Positions 7,980-13,718 of a stretch of DNA of 16,751 bases are shown piece by piece. Where the stretch lies: assembly GCA_903958285.1 (NCBI GenBank), contig CAJBSR010000057.1, forward strand, positions 1 to 16,751, written 5' to 3'. This DNA is from an uncultured Sphingomonadales bacterium (GTDB lineage: Bacteria; Pseudomonadota; Alphaproteobacteria; Sphingomonadales; Sphingomonadaceae). Below the pieces are notes generated by a model. The model saw only the letters and a list, made by a program, of their open reading frames with translations. It did no database searches and was not told the origin of the DNA. The position numbers were made by a program, and so were the translations under genes. Every line of letters begins with the position of its first letter. The first letter of the stretch is position 1.

Positions 7980-8330
7980 TCAGTCCTTTGCAGTCAAAAA
8001 TGTTGCTGTGGCCACGCCGTCAGGGCCGTAAACGGGTTCGACAAGATCGCAGCGATATTTGCGCGTCTCTGCGTTTAGGATCGAATAGCCGGAAAGATGC
8101 GCGAGCATGCCGCGATAGGCTTCGCCGTCGAGATGAGCCTGCAGCTCTTCCGCGCTGTCCCATTGCTCAAAGACATGGACACGGCCTGTGTCATGCGGGT
8201 CAGCGGTCCAAGCATAATGGCGGCAGCCAGGTTCGGCGAGTGCCATGTCGATCAGCGCCTTTGCGCCACTCAGGGCCTGGGCGCGATTTTCGGGTGGAAA
8301 ATCAACTTCGCCCGCGATCACAATCACCAT
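7980..8330 (-). CDS. ABM-domain protein (putative quinol/antibiotic-biosynthesis monooxygenase)
   Basis: This 116-residue protein has the small dimeric alpha+beta barrel pattern of the ABM family: a first strand VIVIAGEVDF, then EPGCRHYAWTADPHD, then RVHVFEQWDSAEELQAHL, which matches the EPGC...F..E.W.....L..H consensus. Family members include cofactor-free monooxygenases that oxidise (hydro)quinones, and proteins of unknown role. The C-terminal segment of about 30 residues (ETRKYRCDLVEPVYGPDG) is longer than the basic domain. Start ATG 8330 has GAAAGG upstream, inside the end of the preceding gene; that gene's stop is only five bases before. Oxygenase activity on an aromatic intermediate is an inference; it could equally be an isomerase or binding protein. 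Confidence 0.82.
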   Translation of the reverse strand: MVIVIAGEVDFPPENRAQALSGAKALIDMALAEPGCRHYAWTADPHDTGRVHVFEQWDSAEELQAHLDGEAYRGMLAHLSGYSILNAETRKYRCDLVEPVYGPDGVATATFLTAKD

Positions 8331-8335
8331 GATGG

Positions 8336-8734
8336 TTAGCCTTTCAAAAATGTGTAGCGACGCTCAAGAAACAGCCAGCGGCCGCCATTACGGATGTAGA
8401 CATCATCATAGCGCCCCACCGGGCGGGACTGTGTGCCATCGGCATGCTCCAGCAGCTCCTGCGTATAAACGCGGCCCTCGGCCCGATCTCCCTCGATATG
8501 AAGCGCGCCGACCTGCGCAAAAAAGGCGACGAAACTAAATCCGGCCATAGCGCCGGACCACATCGCGACGATGGCTTCCCTGCCGGAGACAGTCTGTCCC
8601 ATCAGCTCCCAGCGGGCGTCGTCAGCCCAGTTGGCACCCCAGTCCTCGGCGTCGCGCCGGAACACCGCATCACAATAGGAATCGTTGAGCGCGCGGATGG
8701 CGAGCTGATCCTCGCAAGACCCTGAAAACACCAT
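8336..8734 (-). CDS. SnoaL/NTF2-like protein, first gene of the minus-strand operon
   Basis: The protein has 132 residues when started at ATG 8734, which is preceded by TTTAGGAGAGAAATT with a well-placed AGGAG; an upstream in-frame start at 8755 lacks such a site. It shows the NTF2-like fold pattern: a helix DQLAIRALNDSYCDAVFRRD, then WADDARWELMGQTVSGREAI, later GRYDDVYIRNGGRWLFLERR. Members act as isomerases, dehydratases, cyclases or small subunits of ring hydroxylases. The pattern is close to the SnoaL_4 type frequently encoded in sphingomonad degradation clusters, often with unproven function. It heads an operon with the ABM and SDR genes (five-base gaps) and is transcribed away from the large plus-strand operon. 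Confidence 0.85.
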   Translation of the reverse strand: MVFSGSCEDQLAIRALNDSYCDAVFRRDAEDWGANWADDARWELMGQTVSGREAIVAMWSGAMAGFSFVAFFAQVGALHIEGDRAEGRVYTQELLEHADGTQSRPVGRYDDVYIRNGGRWLFLERRYTFLKG

Positions 8735-8878
8735 AATTTCTCTCCTAAAGCGCACAATATGGCAAATGAGCGGCGACCAAAACTATCAATTCCGCAGTGA
8801 CCACCCTCTTTTTTGCTTATTCAGATGCGCCACAGCATCGGGCATAGTTTTTCTGAAACGACAAAAAGGAGCGCGACG
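8735..8878. promoter_or_regulatory. Divergent promoter region with a widely spaced inverted repeat
   Basis: This 144-base AT-richer gap separates the two divergent catabolic operons and must hold both promoters. AAAACTAT (8779-8786) recurs inverted as ATAGTTTT (8844-8851), roughly symmetric about 8815. A TTTTTTGCTTATTC tract lies between the arms. Both genes have good ribosome-binding sites at the ends (AGGAG at 8867-8871 and, on the minus strand, at about 8741-8745). I could not define -35/-10 pairs with confidence. Confidence 0.5.
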
Positions 8879-9640
8879 ATGGAGCTGGGTCTGGCAGGCA
8901 AGAAAGTCATCATGAACGGCGGATCGCATGGTATTGGGCTGGAAACGCTCAAATTGTTCACCGCTGAAGGCGCAAATATCGCCTTCTTTTCGCGGGATCA
9001 GGGCCGTGTGGATGCAGCACTCGCAGCGGTCGCTGGAAATCCCGGCAAGGCGCATGGCGAAGCATTCGACATGAACGACAATGCGGAAGGGTATCGGGCC
9101 TGGCTGTCTCGCGCCGTCGAGACACTGGGTGGTTGCGATGTCTTCATCCATACAGCGAGTGCATCGGGCATGGGCGCGACGCGGGACTGGCAGAAATGCT
9201 TTGAAATCGACGTGATGGGTGGCGTTACAGCGATCGAAGTTTTGGAGGACGCGCTCGAAGCCTCAGGCAACGGCTCCATCATCTTCATGTCGTCGACCGC
9301 CGCTGTTGAGACCTTCATCGTGCCGCAAGCCTTCAATGCGATTAAGGCAGCGTTGATCACCTACGCATCGCAACTCAGCCAGTCGCTTGCCGCCAAGGGC
9401 ATTCGCGTCAACACCGTCACGCCCGGACCGATTGAGTATAAGACGGGCAATTGGGAAGCGATCAAGGCTGCCATGCCAGACTTTTACAATGGCACGGTCG
9501 CGCAAATGCCGATGGGGCGGTTGGGCGCACCTGAAGAAGTGGCCCGCGCGATCGTGTTTCTGGCAAGCCCGGCATCAAGCTACACAACAGGCACCAATCT
9601 CGTGGTGGACGGCGCCTATACCAAGCGGGTGCAGTTCTGA
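8879..9640 (+). CDS. SDR-family protein with altered catalytic residues, first gene of the large operon
   Basis: The 253-residue protein starts at ATG 8879, seven bases after AGGAG; an open extension to 8813 lacks a site. It has a clear SDR fold: NGGSHGIGLE (13-22) for cofactor binding, FFSRDQGRV, DMND, IHTASAS in place of NNAG, IIFMSSTAAV with Ser139, IRVNTVTPGPIE, and the C-terminal YTTGTNLVVDGAY. The catalytic Tyr of YxxxK is Phe: AFNAIKAAL, F152 and K156, with codon TTC at 9332. The tetrad Asn is Asp (D111 in EIDVMGG). With two of four catalytic residues changed, ordinary dehydrogenase chemistry is unlikely; a lyase, isomerase or structural/regulatory role is possible. Its stop overlaps the GST start by one base (TGATG). 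Confidence 0.92.
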   Translation: MELGLAGKKVIMNGGSHGIGLETLKLFTAEGANIAFFSRDQGRVDAALAAVAGNPGKAHGEAFDMNDNAEGYRAWLSRAVETLGGCDVFIHTASASGMGATRDWQKCFEIDVMGGVTAIEVLEDALEASGNGSIIFMSSTAAVETFIVPQAFNAIKAALITYASQLSQSLAAKGIRVNTVTPGPIEYKTGNWEAIKAAMPDFYNGTVAQMPMGRLGAPEEVARAIVFLASPASSYTTGTNLVVDGAYTKRVQF

Positions 9641-10275
9641 TGAAGCTCTATCAGTCCATTGGTCCCAACCCCCGCGTTGTGACCATGTTCATCGCCGAAA
9701 AGGCGATGGATGTGCCGCGGCAGTTTATCGACATTTTGACCGCTGAGAATCGCCAACCAGACTTTCTGGCGAAGAACCCCGCAGGCGGGGTGCCTGTGCT
9801 CGAAACGGATGGCGGGCACTTCGTCGCAGAGAGTCTTGCGATCTGCGAATATCTTGAAGAGTGTCAGGCTGCATCACCTCTTATTGGTGAAACACCGGAG
9901 GCCCGGGCTGAAACGCGCGCTACAATGCGCACCATCGATCAGTCGGTCATCGTCCCCATGACGAACGGTTTTCGCGGATCAGAAGGCCTGCCGATGTTCG
10001 AAAGCCGGATGGCCTGCTTTCCCGATGCGGCGCCGGGCAACAAGGCACAGGCGCAGGACGGTTTGGCCAAATTGGACGCCGCGCTGGCCGATAAAGCCTT
10101 TATGTGCGGATCACGTTTCACACTGGCTGACATTTTACTCTTTTGCTTCGTCGAATTTGGCGCTCAGGTTGGCCAGCCGCTGCCTGATACCCTGTCCAAC
10201 CTGAAGGCCTGGCAGGCCCGTGTCGCTGCCCGGCCAAGCGCTGCGATCAGCGCAGATCCAAAGAACGGACTTTGA
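9640..10275 (+). CDS. Glutathione S-transferase family protein
   Basis: The 211-residue protein has the GST layout. An N-terminal thioredoxin-like domain begins MKLYQSIGPNPRVVTMF and contains the glutathione-binding block NPAGGVPVLETDGGHFVAESLAICEYL split over about residues 45-75 (cis-Pro in GVPVL, Glu-Ser in AES). An all-helical C-terminal domain contains the folding motif SRFTLADILLFCF. The GPNPR segment near residues 8-12 resembles bacterial GSTs of the GPNPRRV type; the catalytic residue is not obvious (Tyr4 or Ser6 are candidates). GSTs in catabolic operons cleave ethers, open epoxides, dehalogenate or isomerise. Its tight coupling to an SDR on one side and E1 alpha on the other (two-base gap) suggests a pathway role and not stress detoxification. 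Substrate unknown. Confidence 0.9.
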   Translation: MKLYQSIGPNPRVVTMFIAEKAMDVPRQFIDILTAENRQPDFLAKNPAGGVPVLETDGGHFVAESLAICEYLEECQAASPLIGETPEARAETRATMRTIDQSVIVPMTNGFRGSEGLPMFESRMACFPDAAPGNKAQAQDGLAKLDAALADKAFMCGSRFTLADILLFCFVEFGAQVGQPLPDTLSNLKAWQARVAARPSAAISADPKNGL

Positions 10276-10277
10276 CC

Positions 10278-11243
10278 ATGAACCGTGAAACTTTGCTCGA
10301 CATCTACACACGCACCATGCGCTGCGCCCGCTCGGATGAGACGCTCCGGTCGCTCATCATCAGCGGGAAACTGGCGACGCTCTATTACACATATCGCGGC
10401 CAGGAACTGGTGACAGCTGCCATGATGGCGGCCGTCAACACCGATGACTATCTGGTGACCACCTACCGCGGACAGCATGACCAGATCGCCAAGGGCGTTC
10501 CGTTTGATCTCCTCTATGCGGAAATCGCCGGTCGGGCCACGGGCACCTGCAAAGGCAAGGGTGGATCGATGCACATCACCCATCCCGCCACCGGCGTTAT
10601 GGTGACCACCGGCGTGGTTGGCTCAGGATTGCCAATTGCCAACGGGCTCGCCCTGTCTTCAAAGAACCGCAAAGACGGCAAAGTGACAATCTGCTGCTTC
10701 GGCGACGGCGCGACCAATATTGGGGCCTTTCACGAAGCGCTCAACATGGCGCAGCTCTACATGCTGCCCGTGATCTTTTTCTGCCAGAACAACCGCTATG
10801 GCGAACACACTGCCTTTGCAGACCATACCAAGGTGGACAGCATCGTTACCCGCGCGGCAGCCTATGGCATGAAGGGCATACATGTTGACGGCAATGACGC
10901 TGAAGCCATGTATGCGGCGGCGGCAGAAGCGGTTGAACACGCGCGTTCAGGCAAGGGGCCAGTGCTGCTTGAAGCCATGTGCTACCGGATGATGGGCCAC
11001 TTCTTCGGCGCCGATTTCTCTTACATGCCGGCCGACCATGTCGCCGAAATGACGGCTGAGGACCCGCTGCCCAAGTTGCGGCAACTGATGCTGGATCACC
11101 AGTTCACCGAAGCCGAACTCGCTGAGATTGTTGCAAAGATCGATGCCGATTTAGAGGCGGCGACCGAATTTGCATTCAACAGCCCATTCCCGGGTGCGGA
11201 AGAACTCCGCATCGATGTGTTTGAAGAGGAGATTGCAGCATGA
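10278..11243 (+). CDS. ThDP-dependent 2-oxo acid/acetoin-type dehydrogenase E1 component, alpha subunit
   Basis: This 321-residue subunit binds thiamine diphosphate and with E1 beta decarboxylates or cleaves a substrate and passes the acyl group to a lipoyl domain. The ThDP motif is exact: GDG (142-144), 26 residues, NN (171-172). GRATGTCKGKGGSMHI and FGDGATNIGAFHEALNMAQL are family hallmarks. It resembles the acetoin dehydrogenase/pyruvate dehydrogenase E1 alpha branch, but two active-site-near segments differ: the usual HGIVG reads TTGVVG, and the loop GHSxSD..YR reads GHFFGADFSYM. This suggests an unusual substrate. Start ATG 10278 follows the GST stop by two bases; an in-frame TTG at 10272 is the alternative. 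The stop overlaps the E1 beta start (ATGA). Confidence 0.92.
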   Translation: MNRETLLDIYTRTMRCARSDETLRSLIISGKLATLYYTYRGQELVTAAMMAAVNTDDYLVTTYRGQHDQIAKGVPFDLLYAEIAGRATGTCKGKGGSMHITHPATGVMVTTGVVGSGLPIANGLALSSKNRKDGKVTICCFGDGATNIGAFHEALNMAQLYMLPVIFFCQNNRYGEHTAFADHTKVDSIVTRAAAYGMKGIHVDGNDAEAMYAAAAEAVEHARSGKGPVLLEAMCYRMMGHFFGADFSYMPADHVAEMTAEDPLPKLRQLMLDHQFTEAELAEIVAKIDADLEAATEFAFNSPFPGAEELRIDVFEEEIAA

Positions 11244-12229
11244 GCAAGATCTCCATGGTCCAGGCGCTCAACCGTGCCATTGATGAAGCCATGGCCGAGG
11301 ATGAAGGTGTCATCCTGCTCGGCGAGGATGTTGCTGCAAAGCAAGGCGGCGGCGTTTTCAAAGTGTCGGCCGGACTGACCGAAAAATATGGCGAGGACCG
11401 CATTCGCGCCACGCCCATTTCGGAACAGGCCATCATGGGAGCTTGCGTCGGTGCCGCACTGACTGGCTTCCGCCCGATTGCTGAAATCATGCTGATGAAC
11501 TTTGTGACCGTCTGCATGGACCAGATCGTCAACCATGCCGCAAAGCTGCGCTTTATGTCGGGCGGACAAACCAATGTTCCGCTCGTCGTCCGCACAACGA
11601 CGGGCGTTGGCGTTGGTTTTGGCGGCCAGCATTCAGATATGCTCGAAGCCTGGTTCGCCCATGTGCCGGGGCTCAAGATCGTCACGCCGTCAAATGCAGC
11701 CGACGCGCAAGGTCTGATGCGGGCGGCGATTGCCTGCAACGATCCGGTGATCTTTATTGAGAATATCCTTTGCTATGGCCTTCAGTCGGAAGACCCTGGC
11801 CCCAATCATATTGTGCCACTCGGCAAGGCGGCGGTTGCACGCGAAGGCAGTGACTGCACGATCATCACCTATGGCCGCACGGTCCTTGATGCGCTTGAAG
11901 TCGCGGGGCAGCTGGCTGAGGAGGGCATCTCCGTTGAGGTGATCGATCTGCGCACCATCGCGCCCTATGATGAAGCAACGGTGCTTGCCTCTGTGCGCAA
12001 AACCGGTCGTGCAGTTGTGCTGCATGAAGCCGTCAAAGCCTATGGCACAGGTGCCGAAATCGCTGCACGCATCAACGAAGCTTTGTTCGGCCAATTGAAG
12101 GCGCCTGTGCAGCGGCTGGGCGGCGCCTTTTCTGCGGTGCCGATGGCGAACGCACTTGAACAGGCATGGATCCCGACAAAGGACGGCATAAAATCCGCCG
12201 TCCGGTCGACAATGGAATGGAAGCTCTAA
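11240..12229 (+). CDS. ThDP-dependent 2-oxo acid/acetoin-type dehydrogenase E1 component, beta subunit
   Basis: The 329-residue protein is the partner of the preceding alpha subunit. Evidence: MSKISMVQALNRAIDEAM at the N terminus, LLGEDVAAKQGGGVFKVS, the catalytic Glu62 in TPISEQAIMG that activates the thiazolium ring, the active-site His131 in GGQHSDMLEAWFAHVPGLK, and the C-terminal transketolase domain ending PVQRLGGAFSAVPMANALEQ. Length is normal (about 325 residues). Active-site residues are intact, so the enzyme should be functional. It overlaps the alpha gene by four bases and is followed after two bases by the lipoyl protein gene, so all three are translationally coupled. I infer oxidative cleavage of a 2-oxo acid, alpha-hydroxyketone or diketone intermediate. 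Confidence 0.94.
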   Translation: MSKISMVQALNRAIDEAMAEDEGVILLGEDVAAKQGGGVFKVSAGLTEKYGEDRIRATPISEQAIMGACVGAALTGFRPIAEIMLMNFVTVCMDQIVNHAAKLRFMSGGQTNVPLVVRTTTGVGVGFGGQHSDMLEAWFAHVPGLKIVTPSNAADAQGLMRAAIACNDPVIFIENILCYGLQSEDPGPNHIVPLGKAAVAREGSDCTIITYGRTVLDALEVAGQLAEEGISVEVIDLRTIAPYDEATVLASVRKTGRAVVLHEAVKAYGTGAEIAARINEALFGQLKAPVQRLGGAFSAVPMANALEQAWIPTKDGIKSAVRSTMEWKL

Positions 12230-12231
12230 GA

Positions 12232-12462
12232 ATGGCGACAGAAATCCGCATTCCCAAAATCGGCATGTCCGCGACCGAAATGACGCTGTCCGAATGGATG
12301 TTCGGCGATGGGGAAGAGGTCGCCCAAGGCGATGTCATTTATACCATAGAAACAGACAAGACGACGACCGAGATCGAAGCCCCGTCTGGCGGAACTCTGC
12401 GCATCATGGGCGTTGAAGGCGAAACCTATCCGATCGGGACTTTGGTGGGCACCATTGAGTAG
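12232..12462 (+). CDS. Stand-alone lipoyl-domain protein
   Basis: This 76-residue protein is a single biotinyl/lipoyl domain: MATEIRIPKIGMSATEMTL, the EGD-like turn, then the lipoylation site ETDKTTTEIEAP with Lys43 at the hairpin tip, then GGTLRIMGVEGETYPIGTLV. It ends there: no peripheral-subunit-binding domain, no linker and no acyltransferase core of normal E2 proteins. The TDK rather than MKM context points to lipoate, not biotin. It starts two bases after the E1 beta stop, so it is surely the acyl acceptor of this E1. The second enzyme that unloads the acyl group and the E3 that reoxidises the lipoamide must be encoded elsewhere or be replaced by another activity. Confidence 0.9.
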   Translation: MATEIRIPKIGMSATEMTLSEWMFGDGEEVAQGDVIYTIETDKTTTEIEAPSGGTLRIMGVEGETYPIGTLVGTIE

Positions 12463-12480
12463 CCCGGCTCCACACCGGTG

Positions 12481-12882
12481 ATGGACAGCGTCGCGACCGT
12501 ACGCCGCTTCTATGGCCATGTGACCGCCGGAGCATGGGCCGAGGCTGAAGCCATGGTTGACGACGACTTTGTGATCTATGAGCCGGAGTCGCTTCCCTAT
12601 GGCGGGGAGTGGCGCGGTAAAGACGCGTTTCAGAGACTATTTGCCTTCGTCATGGGTTTTTGGCGTGATCCGCATATCCAAAGGAATGGCCTCGTCGGTG
12701 ACGACACACATGTTGTCGCTCTGCTGACCTTTTCGGTCACCGTAAAGGCAACGGGGGAGCGCATCACCATGCCCATCACTGAGGTTACAACGATGCTGCC
12801 CTCAGGAAAGATTGGCGCCATGCGCATCCATTACTTCGACACCCACGCATTGCGGACCAGCCTGTCGGAACCGGCACAGTGA
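12481..12882 (+). CDS. SnoaL/NTF2-like protein (ketosteroid-isomerase-like fold)
   Basis: The 133-residue protein shows the NTF2-like pattern: an N-terminal helix VATVRRFYGHVTAGAWAEAEAM, then VDDDFVIYEPESLPYGGEWRGKDAF, a central sheet DDTHVVALLTFSVTVKATGER and the final strand KIGAMRIHYFDTHAL. This form (polyketide-cyclase/limonene-epoxide-hydrolase-like) includes isomerases, dehydratases and epoxide hydrolases; acidic residues in the pocket (VDDDF, EP) could serve as general acids/bases, which is inference. ATG 12481 has no convincing Shine-Dalgarno sequence; GTG 12478 directly before it is an alternative start. It lies 18 bases after the lipoyl gene and its stop overlaps the GTG start of the next SDR, so it belongs to the operon. 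Confidence 0.85.
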   Translation: MDSVATVRRFYGHVTAGAWAEAEAMVDDDFVIYEPESLPYGGEWRGKDAFQRLFAFVMGFWRDPHIQRNGLVGDDTHVVALLTFSVTVKATGERITMPITEVTTMLPSGKIGAMRIHYFDTHALRTSLSEPAQ

Positions 12883-13697
12883 CAAAGGGCATGCCCGGTC
12901 GGCTAGAGGGTCAGATCGCCTTCGTGTCAGGCGGGTTGCGCGGGATTGGCCTTGCCATGGTCGAACGGTTCGTGACGGAAGGTGCCACTGTCGTCTATTC
13001 GGATCTCGATCCAGAGGACAGCGCGCTGGTTGCTGAAACATCAGCACGTCTTGGGCCGAACGTCAGCTATGTCCGCGCCGATGTTACGAAGGAAAATGAC
13101 TGGGAGGCGGTGCGAGACTATGTCGAGCAACGCCACGGCGCCCTGCATATCCTCGTCAACAATGCGGGTATCGATCTGACCGGCCCTGTGGAAACGACAG
13201 CCCTGAACGATTGGCACCGGATCATGGCGATCAACGTTGACGGCGTGTTCATGGGCACGCGTATCTTCACGCCGCTGCTGGCCGCCAGCGGAGGTGCGCG
13301 GCGCGGCGGCGCCAGCCTTATCAATGTCAGCTCGATCATGGGTCTTGTCGGCTATGCTGACACATCTGCCTATAATGCGAGCAAGGGCGCGGTGCGGATG
13401 TTCACCAAGGCGATTGCCATCGAATTTTGCACGAAGAAAATGCCGATCCGCGCCAATTCACTTCACCCCGGTTTCGTCCATACGCCTTTACTGCAGGCAG
13501 GCTTTGACCGGTGGGTGGCAAAAGGCGCGGCAGGGTCTTCGCAGGAATTGATCGAAGCCATGGCGGGGCTAACCCCACTTGGGCGCCTTGCCGAGGCGCG
13601 CGAAATTGCCGCAGCCTCGCTGTTCCTCGCCAGCGACGAGAGCAGCTATATGACCGGCGCAGAGCTGGTGATTGATGGTGGCTGGACCGCGCAATAG
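12879..13697 (+). CDS. Classical short-chain dehydrogenase/reductase, last gene of the large operon
   Basis: With the GTG start at 12879, which overlaps the previous stop (GTGA), the protein has 272 residues; an in-frame ATG at 12891 gives 268 and is the alternative. All classical SDR elements are intact: VSGGLRGIGLA for NAD(P), YSDLD with acidic residues after beta-2 favouring NAD, DVTKEND, ILVNNAGID, IMAINVDGVF (tetrad Asn), INVSSIMG with the catalytic Ser, and YNASK with Tyr165 and Lys169 (GTG numbering). The end SYMTGAELVIDGGWTAQ is typical. It resembles 3-alpha/20-beta-hydroxysteroid or cyclopentanol dehydrogenase-like enzymes, so an alicyclic secondary alcohol is a plausible substrate. 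An ARRGGAS insertion precedes the Ser-bearing strand. Confidence 0.93.
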   Translation: MTKGMPGRLEGQIAFVSGGLRGIGLAMVERFVTEGATVVYSDLDPEDSALVAETSARLGPNVSYVRADVTKENDWEAVRDYVEQRHGALHILVNNAGIDLTGPVETTALNDWHRIMAINVDGVFMGTRIFTPLLAASGGARRGGASLINVSSIMGLVGYADTSAYNASKGAVRMFTKAIAIEFCTKKMPIRANSLHPGFVHTPLLQAGFDRWVAKGAAGSSQELIEAMAGLTPLGRLAEAREIAAASLFLASDESSYMTGAELVIDGGWTAQ

Positions 13698-13711
13698 TCG
13701 CGCGATCCAGC
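13681..13711 (+). terminator. Hairpin between convergent operons, containing the SDR stop codon
   Basis: GCTGGACCGCGC (13681-13692) pairs with GCGCGATCCAGC (13700-13711) in 11 of 12 positions with one C/A mismatch; the loop AATAGTC holds the SDR stop TAG (13695-13697). A T6 run (13722-13727) follows 10 bases beyond the stem on the plus strand. No T tract follows on the minus-strand side. It is the only candidate for ending the large plus-strand operon before the opposing Rieske gene. Confidence 0.5.
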
Positions 13712-13718
13712 ACCAACA

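Noticed and set aside
8813..8878. N-terminal extension of the first operon SDR from an ATG at 8813
   Set aside because: No ribosome-binding site precedes it, while AGGAG stands seven bases before ATG 8879 and the SDR fold begins there.
12232..12462. Biotin carboxyl carrier protein as identity of the small carrier
   Set aside because: The modified Lys lies in ETDKTT and not in the MKM context of biotin carriers, and the neighbours are E1 subunits, not carboxylases.
12473..12480. CACCGGTG palindrome before the second NTF2-like gene
   Set aside because: An eight-base palindrome in an operon-internal gap is expected by chance in GC-rich DNA.
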